Positions 9,923 to 18,487 of a stretch of DNA of 37,734 bases are shown piece by piece; positions within the stretch are counted from its first letter, which is position 1; the number at the start of each line of letters is the position of its first letter. The stretch comes from Clostridiales bacterium PH28_bin88 (GTDB lineage Bacteria; Bacillota; PH28-bin88), in the NCBI GenBank assembly GCA_000987045.1, contig LAKY01000049.1, positions 1 through 37,734 on the forward strand. Direction: 5' to 3'. The translations under genes were made by a program, and so were the position numbers. The notes under the pieces are model-generated. The model was given only the letters and a program-made list of their open reading frames with translations, was not told where the DNA came from and did no database searches.

Positions 9923-11258
9923 TGGAGGACATCACCGCTTTCCTCGTGCTATCAACGTTCGACGTTTTGTCTTCGTCCAAGCCAACAAGGCCGAAGAAAC
10001 ACGCGTTGCTCCATGAGAATACCCAAGCCAACGAAAAGTAAGTTCCTACGCCCGCCAACCAAAGAAGGTTAGACCGGACCCATCCGCGCCCTCGCGTCTG
10101 CCATCGAATGGTGCAAAAAAGCCAAAGCAGGAATAGGAGTAGGCCAACGATGCCGTAATCTAGCAGCACCTCTAGGAAGGTTTGATGTGTTGAGATAGGC
10201 TGCCCTTTGACAGTGCTTCCGACAATGCGGGACCAGCCTCCTCCTCCACCAAATAGCCATACGCCCGGGGAGGCACTGACATACGCCTCCACGGCGTTGA
10301 TCCACAGTTGCCACCTGTCGGTCGTCAATGTGTCAATGGTAAGCGGCACTGAGACATCCATGGACCCAACTAGCCTGGACCGAATGATGGCCTGGATGTC
10401 CGTTCCGGTCCTAGCAAGCACTAACACGAGCAGTATCCCGGCCACAGTGGCGCTCATGGTACGCCAATACGTGACCTTAGACCCTCGCCCTGAGACTGCT
10501 CCTCGGCTCAACTCTTCCAGCTTCATCAGCACAACCAGGATGATCGCGACCGCAATACCACCTTTAGAAAAAGTCGATACCAAGCCGACTACGAGCCCTA
10601 CCAGGACGATGGTCCGTATTCGAGGATGCCATCCATTATGGGACGACACCAACAGAACAATCCCGAAGAGCATGAGCCTAGCATACTCGTTCACGTCCGT
10701 GAAGCCCCAAGCAAGTCGTTCAACCCCGGCCATCACGATCTTGTTCATCCGCAAGGCTCCGGTAGCGAGAGAGGCAACCGCCGCCAGCACAAACAAGGAT
10801 CTGACCTCCGGTAAGCTCTTTGGGTTCGAGGCTAAGTAGGACCGCATTACAAGTACAATAGCTATAACACCCAGCATCCGTGGATCCACTTCTGTCCGCA
10901 GTAAACTCATCCCAATGGCGTACGCCATGAAGCTGGCCAGAAAAGGGTAACCCTTGTCTAGTCGGATTGCACGAGTATGTAGTACCTGACGAAGCACCAG
11001 ACTTGCAGAGGCCGCCGGGACTACAAAACGCACCAATGACTCACCAGACTCCAACGCGGAACTACCGTAGCTCAAAACGACGAGAAAGAACGCGTAAATA
11101 GCTATCACGGGCCGCCATAGGCCTAGAAGGAAGACTGCGCTCGCGAACGCAAGAGCAGCACCCCGTGAACTCACGCTCCAGAGCATTGCCACATACAGCC
11201 CTGTAACGAGAACAGCGCTTCCTAGGAGCCGTGAAAGATGTCCTGATTGCGCACCCAT
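9894..11258 (-). CDS. O-antigen polymerase/ligase family membrane protein (Wzy/WaaL-like)
   Basis: A 454-aa polytopic membrane protein with roughly ten to twelve hydrophobic segments and few charged residues between them. Near residues 330-400 it has the large-loop pattern of Wzy_C proteins: LFGGGGGWSRIVG, then STHQTFLEVLLDYGIVGLLLFLLW, in which a His-containing loop precedes a hydrophobic helix. Such proteins polymerise lipid-linked repeat units or ligate glycans to an acceptor at the outer face of the membrane. It lies between neuB and the putative GT-B transferase in the G+C-rich block. A second, different polymerase-like protein is encoded at 35587-37734, so the two may serve different glycans. 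ATG at 11258; the stop overlaps the next gene. Confidence 0.85.
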   Translation of the reverse strand: MGAQSGHLSRLLGSAVLVTGLYVAMLWSVSSRGAALAFASAVFLLGLWRPVIAIYAFFLVVLSYGSSALESGESLVRFVVPAASASLVLRQVLHTRAIRLDKGYPFLASFMAYAIGMSLLRTEVDPRMLGVIAIVLVMRSYLASNPKSLPEVRSLFVLAAVASLATGALRMNKIVMAGVERLAWGFTDVNEYARLMLFGIVLLVSSHNGWHPRIRTIVLVGLVVGLVSTFSKGGIAVAIILVVLMKLEELSRGAVSGRGSKVTYWRTMSATVAGILLVLVLARTGTDIQAIIRSRLVGSMDVSVPLTIDTLTTDRWQLWINAVEAYVSASPGVWLFGGGGGWSRIVGSTVKGQPISTHQTFLEVLLDYGIVGLLLFLLWLFCTIRWQTRGRGWVRSNLLWLAGVGTYFSLAWVFSWSNACFFGLVGLDEDKTSNVDSTRKAVMSSNGSGSWRRS

Positions 11259-11283
11259 TAAAATTCACATCCCACCCTAAACC

Positions 11284-11350
11284 CGCGACCGTGAAGTCGA
11301 CCGTTTCAAGGTCGAACGGCGTAAATTGAAGCATGATCCCTTGGGGTGTG
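11284..11350 (-). pseudogene. neuB-like remnant
   Basis: The minus strand here reads GIMLQFTPFDLETVDF, matching GIAFISTPFDLEAVDF of the intact neuB at 11645-12688. At DNA level the stretch around 11297-11322 agrees with 12347-12373 at nearly every base. The match stops abruptly on both sides: the upstream side has no neuB sequence and the downstream side runs into the start of the membrane gene at 11258. It appears to be a short leftover of a second NeuB-type gene, or a recombination scar. Confidence 0.6.
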
Positions 11351-11644
11351 TGCTTCTGCACAATATACGTAGTGTTACCAACCGAATCTATCGCAATGTC
11401 TCAAGTGGCCCTCACGTGTTGGGATCGCTCCAGTAGGTAGGTGACTCAGTCATCGCTGCATGTTACCCGGCGGTGTTCGCTTGCCGGGCGAGCGTGAATG
11501 GCGGCTCAAGTTGCTTGGATGTTAGCCGCCAGCCACCGATCTGGTTTGAGAAACCCACAGAGGATCAACGAGACATCGCCGTTGAACGCGTATCCGCGTG
11601 GGTCTAAAGAACCCGACGCCCATCCACGCCAGCATACCGAACAA
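11351..11644. other. Non-coding stretch between neuB and the polymerase gene
   Basis: No gene is supported here. A hairpin-capable sequence, CCCGGC...GCCGGG, occurs at about 11468-11487 without a following T-run on either strand. Several open frames cross the stretch, but none has a ribosome-binding site or family resemblance. Together with the neuB-like scar next to it, it is probably decayed DNA left from a rearrangement. Confidence 0.4.
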
Positions 11645-12688
11645 TCAAATAAGCATGGACCACTCCAGAATCGTATCTGCAGGAATGTCGAGGGCAGCCA
11701 TCCGGCCGACGACCTGATCGATTTGGTTCGCGGGAATCCCAGAGCCAGGCCGCTTCGCAATCAGTTCCTCAGCCGTGATCCGTGTACCCTTTCCGATGAA
11801 CGAGCGTGCTACAAGGCTTCTTCGCGCCCTTGCCCGGGCCAGCAACTCGGCAGGCAGGAGCTCGCGCTGCTCTGACCCTAAGGCGTCCCAGACGATCCGC
11901 AGGTTGTCTGTCAAGAGCTTTAGGTCCCCGGGATTCATCGCATGATAATGGTCGTTCCCAGGAAGCGTCTTGTCTAGAGTGAAATGCTTTTCGATGATTG
12001 ATGCTCCGGAAAGTGCTGCAGCGGTAAGTAACGCCATTCCCTGATCCGGGCGTGTGTGGTCCGAGTATCCGACCACGCAGTCCGGGAACACCTTAGCAAG
12101 ATAGGCTATGAACCGGAGATTCGCTTCGGCGTAATCGGTCGGATAGTGCAGAATGCAATGCAGGAGCGCGACCTGGGGTGCTCCATTTTCCTTCAGTACA
12201 TCCACTGCCGTCGCGATTTCAGCCAACGTGGACGCTCCAGTGGACAGAATGACCGGCTTTTTCTTTCGAGCAATGTACCGAAGCAACTGAACATGCGTGA
12301 TGTCAGCTGAAGCCACCTTATACACTGCTACCAATGGCTCCAGGAAGTCGACCGCCTCAAGGTCGAATGGCGTTGAAATAAACGCAATACCATATCTTCT
12401 GGCAACGCTTGCTAAATGCCGGTACTCTGGCTCGTCGAATCGGTCGTACCTTCGGAAATACTCCCGTTGGGTGCTTGACTCCTGCCAATAGGCCGGAGAG
12501 TCTACCGCTGCGAGTTTATCGGCCTTATATGTCTGGAACTTAATTGCATCAGCGCCGGCCTCGGCTGCTTGAGCGATCAGCCGCTCGGCCATTGCTAGGT
12601 CACCCTCATGGTTCACTCCCGCCTCTGCTATGACAAACGGCCTATCCCCTGTTCGAATGATACGCCCGCCAATCTGGAATTCTGCCAT
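11645..12688 (-). CDS. neuB: Nonulosonic acid synthase (NeuB/SpsE/PseI family)
   Basis: Condenses phosphoenolpyruvate with a six-carbon N-acyl sugar to make a nine-carbon sialic-type acid. The 347-aa protein is full length: the TIM-barrel domain opens with FVIAEAGVNHEGD, has DAIKFQTYKADKL, STPFDLEAVDF, KVASADI, LSTGAS and GYSDHT, and the manganese-binding NDHYHAMNP histidines; residues from about 285 form the C-terminal antifreeze-like SAF domain (ARSFIGKGTRITAEELIAKRPG). The ATG at 12688 has GGAGG about ten bases upstream and overlaps the end of the cytidylyltransferase fusion. Which substrate (ManNAc, 6-deoxy-AltdiNAc or another) cannot be told from sequence alone; the SpsG/PseG-like neighbour hints at a non-Neu5Ac sugar. 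Confidence 0.93.
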   Translation of the reverse strand: MAEFQIGGRIIRTGDRPFVIAEAGVNHEGDLAMAERLIAQAAEAGADAIKFQTYKADKLAAVDSPAYWQESSTQREYFRRYDRFDEPEYRHLASVARRYGIAFISTPFDLEAVDFLEPLVAVYKVASADITHVQLLRYIARKKKPVILSTGASTLAEIATAVDVLKENGAPQVALLHCILHYPTDYAEANLRFIAYLAKVFPDCVVGYSDHTRPDQGMALLTAAALSGASIIEKHFTLDKTLPGNDHYHAMNPGDLKLLTDNLRIVWDALGSEQRELLPAELLARARARRSLVARSFIGKGTRITAEELIAKRPGSGIPANQIDQVVGRMAALDIPADTILEWSMLI

Positions 12689-14445
12689 GTTCCCATACCT
12701 CCATTCGCACGTACCGAGTCGTCCTTACGGGCGCGCCATGCATGGTATGATGCCAGGATTTCATTAATCACGCGAGTTGTTCCTGATCGCAAATCATACC
12801 TTAGTAGCCGGTCCCGCATCTCAACTAGTTTGGCGCGGTTTAGGATCAGTTCTTCGAGCACGCTCGCCAGCCGACCCTGGTCTACGCCAGTCGCAAGACC
12901 TAAGTCGACTGCCCCCCCACTCAGGCGAGCAAAGGTATGCGTAGCCTCTCGCTGATTCTGACTCACGGTCACCATGGGAACGCCTAGCGATGCCAGTTCA
13001 AACACTGTCCGACCATTGGATGTCACGGCCAGCAACGCACGGCGCATAAGCTTGCTCATACATTGTACCGTCGCATGAAGCTCGACCCGCGCCCCTCGCG
13101 ACCGAACGCGGTCTAACTGCATCTGATAGGTACTGCCTCGCAGATTTCCTGGCCCCAGGACGACCAATAACTCAAGGTCGGGTACCCGCGCAGCCACTTT
13201 CATAACGGTTTGAATAGTCAGACCGGTCAAGTCATTCGGGTCTGTGCCGCCGAAAGTCACTAGGAGCGTGTTCGTCGTACCCCACTGAGGATCAGGTCGG
13301 CTTAGGAGAAACTCCTCCCTCAGGCAAGCATACTGCCAACCGTAACGCTGGTTCGAGACAGGTGTCGAGTACTCGTACAATGCGTTAACGGTTAGATCCG
13401 CCGCAGCCGCGCCTGAACCTAGATCCTCGAAGTTAACCACAGCGCACGGGTGCGTTTTCTTGAGGGTTTCAACGTACTCACGGCTCGTGTCCAAGATGTC
13501 GTTGATTATAAGGTCGTACCCTTCCTCCCCCACCAAGTGCAGGAAAGCTTCATCATCATCCACCATGACAACTCGGTAGTTTTGCCGGGCAATGACCTCA
13601 GCTGCCAGTTTCGAGTCGCGATTCACCGCCATAGTGAGTTGAGGAACGCTTAATCGGCTGGCTAACGTAAGGGCGCGGTAAGCATGGCCAAGGCCGGTCA
13701 TCTGATTTCCGGTGACCCGAATGACGACTTTAGGCGACGACAAGCGAGCTTCTGCTACGGTCCAATCCGCCCAGGTGTCGATATCGACCGCCTCGTCCTC
13801 TGGGAGCACCAAGAGGCCTGTCTTGCCCCCGATGCGCTGCCCGGCTGCCATGAGAGCGCGGCGTGTCACCACCACCGCTCCGGTTTCGCGCCAGAACGGC
13901 GGCAGCCACTGGCGATTGCGTCGTTCGGTATACGCCGGGACGGGGCACCCTTTCTCCTCAACCCAGTAAAGGTGCCTTGCATCAGTAACCGTCAGGCAGG
14001 CGTCCAGATTCTCTTCCTCCAACTTGGAAATGGCACGTATGATAGTCGTTGCTGAGACCAGTGGGGAAGTGGGCTGCACTGTTACTATGACGGGGATCGT
14101 GCTGCCGGTCAGCCGCTCCACTTCGGCCCATGTATGGGCGATTACAGAGTCAAGAGTCGTAGTGTCCTCAGCAAGTTCCATCGGGCGCCGCACCACGTGT
14201 GCCCCATACTCCAATGCAACCTCGGCAATCTCCTCATCCTCTGTGGAGACGACTACCCACGCCCGAGGAACCTGCTTGGAAGTTTCTATCACGTGGGCTA
14301 CCAATGGCTTGTCAACCAGCATCCGCAAGTTCTTTCTCGGGATCCCTTTTGAGCCTCCTCGCGCGGGAATGACAATAAGGCTTGGGGGCATCGTGAGGCG
14401 CAACGGTACAGCCCCATCTTGCTCGGGACGCTCAACAATGTCCAT
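12628..14445 (-). CDS. Fused CMP-nonulosonate cytidylyltransferase (NeuA/SpsF) and PseG/SpsG-like domain
   Basis: Two enzymes in one chain of about 605 aa. The N-terminal domain, about residues 20-235, has IPARGGSKGIPRKNL, the nucleotide-binding signature of CMP-sialate synthetases, then VSTEDEEIAEVA and TVQPTSPL. The C-terminal domain, from about residue 245, opens with RVTGNQMTGLGHAYRALTLA, equivalent to the RxDxxxxxGxGHxxR start of PseG/SpsG, and continues with TFGGTDPND and LGVPMVTVSQNQREATHTFA, as in the MurG-like hydrolase fold. In pseudaminate synthesis PseG hydrolyses the UDP-sugar before PseI acts; in Bacillus sps operons SpsE, SpsF and SpsG occur together. The ATG at 14445 has GGGAG eight bases upstream and is preferred over the first in-frame ATG at 14472. 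It overlaps neuB by 61 bases. Confidence 0.88.
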   Translation of the reverse strand: MDIVERPEQDGAVPLRLTMPPSLIVIPARGGSKGIPRKNLRMLVDKPLVAHVIETSKQVPRAWVVVSTEDEEIAEVALEYGAHVVRRPMELAEDTTTLDSVIAHTWAEVERLTGSTIPVIVTVQPTSPLVSATTIIRAISKLEEENLDACLTVTDARHLYWVEEKGCPVPAYTERRNRQWLPPFWRETGAVVVTRRALMAAGQRIGGKTGLLVLPEDEAVDIDTWADWTVAEARLSSPKVVIRVTGNQMTGLGHAYRALTLASRLSVPQLTMAVNRDSKLAAEVIARQNYRVVMVDDDEAFLHLVGEEGYDLIINDILDTSREYVETLKKTHPCAVVNFEDLGSGAAAADLTVNALYEYSTPVSNQRYGWQYACLREEFLLSRPDPQWGTTNTLLVTFGGTDPNDLTGLTIQTVMKVAARVPDLELLVVLGPGNLRGSTYQMQLDRVRSRGARVELHATVQCMSKLMRRALLAVTSNGRTVFELASLGVPMVTVSQNQREATHTFARLSGGAVDLGLATGVDQGRLASVLEELILNRAKLVEMRDRLLRYDLRSGTTRVINEILASYHAWRARKDDSVRANGGMGTWQNSRLAGVSFEQGIGRLS

Positions 14446-14801
14446 CGCACAGCTCCCTTCTATCCACACCAAACTAATGTCACGTCACGTAATTGTCTTG
14501 ATTTCCAATCACTTTATTTTTGGTCGAGCTTCCGCCGGCTGCCGTTTTCGTCCGCACGGTCTGTTCCAGCACCTTGCGCTCCTCATCCGCCAATTAGATA
14601 GCTGGTGCGTACTTCATGAGCAATTGGTAACATTACCAGGATTGGAAGTCAACTAGATTGCGTGACGCGGGTGCACAAAACAATCGTGAACCACAAAGTG
14701 GTAATCATGAAGCTTTTTTAACCCCAAGTTTCGCATCGCAGATTCACCAAAATGGGATATCCTGCCAGGTTAATTGAATTAAACGAGACAAGGTTTTCTT
14801 G
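14446..14801. other. Intergenic stretch with mobile-element debris
   Basis: No intact gene is seen. At 14522-14593 the minus strand reads LADEERKVLEQTVRTKTAA, which resembles the first residues of IS630-type transposases, but it is short and lacks a start, so this is weak. At about 14716-14735 the sequence AACCCCAAGTTTCGCATCG could be a terminal repeat of the IS1634/IS4-type element whose transposase begins at 16073; no matching copy was found upstream of that gene. ACAAGGTTTTCTTGT at 14789-14803 forms a short hairpin just after the transposase stop. Confidence 0.35.
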
Positions 14802-16073
14802 TTAGGTTGCTGCCATATACTTTTTCACCCACTCGTCGATGATTTGGCCGTAGTCCAGCGGGACATTCAACAACTCTATCAGGATTTTGGGATGCGGTAG
14901 CCGGAGAAGTTCCACCAGGATTTCAATGGGTTCGGTGATGTTGGTGCCAATCCAACGGCGAATACCGAAGGGCTGCAGGCGTTGTTCCACCAGGGTGGTG
15001 TTGCCGAATTGTTTCTGTAACTTCTGGGGGCTGAGCTTGGTCTTCCCATACTTTTGCAGATACCAGGCAGCAAAGTTGATGACGAACATGCCCAGCACCT
15101 TGAGGAAGCAATAGGCGTCTACCCTGCCGTCTTTACGGAGCAGTATCTGGGTGAGGTCCATCGCTCCTTTGAGAAACCGGAAGCTCATTTCAATGTCGTT
15201 TCGTCCCCGGTAGCGGGTGAGCAGTTCTTCCGCCTTGACCCTTTCTTTGAGGTGGTTGGTCAGGAGGACGAAAATGCCGTCAGTCTTGGCTAATTCTTGA
15301 ATTACGGCTTGGTTCTTTTCCCACGCCAGGGTGACGGCCCCGTACTGGTTGGTGTCTACCGTAACTTTATAGGCCCGGCGCATGTCCGGCTTGCCTTTGA
15401 AGATCTCCTGGACTTTCTGCTGGCATGCTTCTTTGGTTCTCAGGTTACGCTTGTTGAGTTTTGCCTGTAGTTCCTGCAGGGCTGTCTCTACTTCTTTGAT
15501 GTCCTCCTGGCGGTGTTGGGCGTCCCGCTGTTGTTTTTCCGTATCCCGGTAGATTACTGCTCGCACGGTTACTGTAACGAATTCCCGTGTTCCTTTTTTA
15601 CGCCGTGGTTCCCCTTTCTTCCGGGGATTGGTTTCTACCTGAAAGGTGTACTCGGTTTCGGCCGCCAGGTAATGGGAGGGCCGGTCCTGTTTGATCTCCT
15701 GTTTGGACCGGTAGTTGACAGGGGTAAAAGCAGCATCTCCCAAGCGCTCTAGCTGTTCCACCACCCAGGACCGGCATAATTCGTCTTTCATCGGGCCGAT
15801 GAAGTAGGTGCCGGGAGTTTGCAGCATCAGGTAGATGTTCTCTTGGGTGGCAATCCCCCGGTCCATGATGATTTCATGTTCTGCTCCCTGAACTAACTGC
15901 CGGATTTGTTCCAGGGTATGGGGAAAAACCTCTCCTCCCTGGACGTTGCCCGGGTCGATGGCTGCCGTAACCGGTAAGGAGGTACCCGCCGCGATGGTCA
16001 CATTGAGCATCAACTGTTTCCGGCCGGGGATCCCGCCGTGACCGTACTGGAACTTCCCGTTACCCTCCATCAT
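14802..16073 (-). mobile_element. IS1634/IS4-type transposase, 5'-truncated
   Basis: A 423-aa DDE transposase frame. Visible catalytic parts are AAIDPGNVQGGEVFP (first Asp), EIIMDRGIATQENI (second Asp), and YRGRNDIEMSFRFLKGAMDL, the Y-E-R-type motif with the catalytic Glu, followed by a hydrophobic helix (DAYCFLKVLGMFVINFAAWYL) typical of the family. Members are usually about 530-560 aa; the N-terminal 120 or so residues are missing, and the frame simply begins at an internal ATG. At about 16075 the sequence passes into a fragment of a GT4 gene on the same strand, so the left end of the element has been lost together with the glycosyltransferase middle. Probably inactive unless complemented. 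Confidence 0.8.
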
Positions 16074-16079
16074 GCCGCG

Positions 16080-16714
16080 ACTAATATAAAATGAACACTT
16101 GAATTCCTTTTTTCTATCAATGCCGCTGCTTCAATAATTACATCAAGGCCATTAGGAACTCCATGCGCCCCAGTATAAACACCTTGAACTTATCGGTTCC
16201 TCGCTGTTTTGTGTAGGCGAACATTAGTTCTATTACCTTTAGATACGGCTGTTTATCGAAACGTAGCGGAGACCTTTGATATGGAGAATGCCTGTGTACC
16301 GCAGTCTGGGCCATAACTGGCTTTGTACTTCCTCGCCAGCCACCAGCCTACCAGGGCTGCAAAAGGGTGCATGGAAGATCCTATTATCACATCTGGTCTT
16401 TTAAAGCAGCGGGCAGCACCCACCACTCTAACACCATAAGAAACCATATTTAAAATCCTGCGCCGGTCATTACCATAATAAGGTACAGTGTTTAGCCAGA
16501 CAAAACGAACACCTTCGTAGTCTTCCACCTTAAGCTTTTCTTCGGGTGTGATCTTGATGTACTTTTTAGTGTTATGGTCAAACCCGGAGGCAAAGATAGT
16601 AACCTCGTAGCCTCTTTTGACCAGCTCTCTGCCAAGATCGTAGTGACGTGTACCACCCGCCATATCAGGGCTGACGGCATAGTGATTAAGTATCCAAACA
16701 CATTTGTTTGTCAA
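16080..16714 (-). pseudogene. Glycosyltransferase family 4, disrupted
   Basis: The upstream piece, from a TTG at 16714 with AAGGGG before it, reads CVWILNHYAVSPDMAGGTRH and GRELVKRGYEVTIFASGFDH, the start of WbuB-type GT4 enzymes, and stops at 16253 after 153 codons. About 80 bases further on, at 16180-16080, another frame reads VYTGAHGVPNGLDVIIEAA and SSVHFILV, the start of the C-terminal donor domain of the same enzyme type. The part between is too short to hold the missing middle, so there has been a deletion plus frameshift. The C-terminal end is cut off by the transposase fragment at about 16075. No functional enzyme can be made. Confidence 0.8.
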
Positions 16715-16762
16715 TGTAGAACCCCTTCCATCACCGCATGTTTATTTCAATAAAAACTCGAG

Positions 16763-17653
16763 CTAGGTATTGCGTGTGCGCAACACCCTGGCGGGGTTAC
16801 CAGCCACAATCATATTAGGCTCGACAGACTTAGTAACGACTGCACCAATACCTACAAGGGCGTAATCCCCCACTTCTACTTTATTAATAATCGTTGCCTG
16901 CGGTGCAATCCAAACGTTCTTGCCTACGCGAACACTTCCACTGATTTCTGCACCTGCTATTACGACTGAATTTTCCCCAATTCTAACGTTATGTGCAATA
17001 AATACGTGATCGTCAGTCTTTACTGAGTTTTCAATTATCGTATCTTCTAGTGTACCCCTTGCAATAACGTTCAAAGAACCTATTTCTACGTTATCACCAA
17101 TCACCACTCTGCCAATGTGTGGTATACGAAAGGGAACACCATTTTCATCATACTCAAACCCAAATCCTTCTTCACCAATGACCGTATTTGACTTGATTAA
17201 ACACCGTTTCCCAATGACACATTTTTTACGGATAACGACATGATCGCGAATGATTGTTCCATCGCCAATTTCAACGTCATCTTCGATTACCGTGAAGTTA
17301 CCTATGTAGACCTCTCTTCCAATTTTCGCCGTTGGCGCAACAACCGCAGTCGGTGCAAGACCTGTCGGCCTTTCAGGAGAAAAGAAACGTTGAAGCACTC
17401 GCGCGAAGTCAAGTCTAGGGCGGTCCGAAATAATGTGTGACACCGTTATTTTTCCTTGAAACTCCTGGCCTGCAATTACTAAAATATCTGACCGACAGTT
17501 TAGTTGCGCCAAAAGATCAGGGCTGTATTTCTTTGCAAAGACCACGCTGTTAGAATCAGGGGCAAATGCAGACGACGGCTTGTTTATCTCAAAATCAGGA
17601 CCAACCAATTGCCTGCCCAAAAACGTAGCAATTTCAGACGCTTTCACCTTCAT
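16763..17653 (-). CDS. LpxD-like left-handed beta-helix N-acyltransferase
   Basis: A 296-aa hexapeptide-repeat acyltransferase. Residues 1-95 resemble the LpxD N-terminal uridine-binding domain; residues 100-270 are imperfect [LIV]-G-x4 repeats. The LpxD core is conserved in order: GEEGFGFEYDENGVPFRIPH, GRVVIGDNVEIGS, and FIAHNVRIGENSVV with the putative catalytic His221. LpxD transfers hydroxyacyl chains in lipid A synthesis, but nothing else in the window points to lipid A, and the gene sits 14 bases after an LmbE/PIG-L deacetylase inside a nucleotide-sugar locus. A role in acylating a freed amino group on a sugar nucleotide, as VioB- or QdtC-like enzymes do, is more likely. Acyl donor unknown. 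ATG at 17653. Confidence 0.85.
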   Translation of the reverse strand: MKVKASEIATFLGRQLVGPDFEINKPSSAFAPDSNSVVFAKKYSPDLLAQLNCRSDILVIAGQEFQGKITVSHIISDRPRLDFARVLQRFFSPERPTGLAPTAVVAPTAKIGREVYIGNFTVIEDDVEIGDGTIIRDHVVIRKKCVIGKRCLIKSNTVIGEEGFGFEYDENGVPFRIPHIGRVVIGDNVEIGSLNVIARGTLEDTIIENSVKTDDHVFIAHNVRIGENSVVIAGAEISGSVRVGKNVWIAPQATIINKVEVGDYALVGIGAVVTKSVEPNMIVAGNPARVLRTRNT

Positions 17654-17667
17654 AAGTACTTCCCTTC

Positions 17668-18303
17668 CTAACGAATTATCAAACGGAGAACCTCAAACGC
17701 TTCGGCATAGGGTGCATTAATGGTCACGCCTCGTCCTCGAGCCCATCCCCAGATAAAATCCTCGCTTGCATATGGGCGGTGTTTTTGCGATTTGTATGCA
17801 GATAGCGCCGTAATTTTTGCCTTTATATTTTCCTCGTGCAAAGCCACTACCGCCTGAGAACGAAACTCAATGGTATTCCAAGGAAGCTCATAACCAAGAA
17901 TAGTAACTTGCTTAAACGCCCTCAGTGCTTCCTCGGTGACCGTCTGGTGATCCTGGTGTACATCAGTGCTCGCATGTACAAGTACCATGTGAGGATTAAT
18001 TGTTTTTCTAAGTCGGACAAGGTCTTCTAATATGTCTTGACGATACTTAGGAAAATTCCTGACAGGATAGTCATAGATTTGGATGTTTTCCTCAGGTAAT
18101 CCCAATATTTTACCTGCTGCTTTGGCTTCATGAACTAGGATATCCTCAGGAAATCCGTCAGGAAGGGATTCTTTTGCGGTAGAAAACACAACCGAGAAAA
18201 CTTCTACACCGCTCGAAACTAAACGGTGCAAAGTACCTCCTGCCCCAAACTCAGCATCGTCAGTATGCGGTGACAACACTAGCACTTTCCCTACCTGCCA
18301 CAT
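17668..18303 (-). CDS. LmbE/PIG-L family N-deacetylase
   Basis: A 211-aa zinc-dependent deacetylase of the family that removes N-acetyl from GlcNAc-containing small molecules (MshB, BshB, PIG-L). The metal and catalytic motifs are present: SPHTDDAEFGAGGTL near residue 11 (His13, Asp15, Asp16) and STDVHQDHQTV (His116, His119). Length is normal, with no signal peptide, so it acts in the cytoplasm. The ATG at 18303 has AAGGATGTG upstream. Directly upstream lie the last codons of a decayed UDP-GlcNAc 2-epimerase, and directly downstream is the LpxD-like acyltransferase. The natural reading is that the two exchange an N-acetyl group for another acyl group on one sugar, though bacillithiol-type metabolism cannot be excluded. 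Confidence 0.88.
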   Translation of the reverse strand: MWQVGKVLVLSPHTDDAEFGAGGTLHRLVSSGVEVFSVVFSTAKESLPDGFPEDILVHEAKAAGKILGLPEENIQIYDYPVRNFPKYRQDILEDLVRLRKTINPHMVLVHASTDVHQDHQTVTEEALRAFKQVTILGYELPWNTIEFRSQAVVALHEENIKAKITALSAYKSQKHRPYASEDFIWGWARGRGVTINAPYAEAFEVLRLIIR

Positions 18304-18318
18304 TACATCACATCCTTT

Positions 18319-18487
18319 CTATCCGTACATTGATGTTACTATTCTTTCTGCCGTCTTTCCATCACAATAAGAGTTACAATCCTTTCTAGCTTTTTGCAGT
18401 AAAAAAGCTTTAAACGGCCTCCACAATATAACTGGATGAAACAGGCTCTACTGCTTTAGCCCATCCCATGTTTACAAGTTCCACTCA
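18319..18487 (-). pseudogene. UDP-GlcNAc 2-epimerase family, C-terminal remnant
   Basis: After an in-frame stop at 18485-18487 the minus strand reads VELVNMGWAKAVEPVSSSY and IVEAV, corresponding to the EWxELVxxGWN...IVEAV region of WecB/WbpI/NeuC-type epimerases. The stop TGA stands where the family has a Trp (TGG). One extra T then shifts the frame, which continues as AFLLQKARKDCNSYCDGKTA and ERIVTSMYG, matching the family's YGDGKxAERIV ending, with a stop at 18319. These are the last 55 or so residues of a gene that would be about 370 aa. The composition is A+T-rich like the deacetylase that follows. Confidence 0.7.

Noticed and set aside
10207..10839. 210-aa plus-strand frame opposite the membrane polymerase gene
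   Set aside because: Ser/Thr-rich translation typical of the complement of a hydrophobic G+C-rich gene; no motif and no translation signal.
11468..11487. GC-rich hairpin downstream of neuB as a terminator
   Set aside because: No T-run on either strand and the neighbouring genes appear to be in the same transcription unit.
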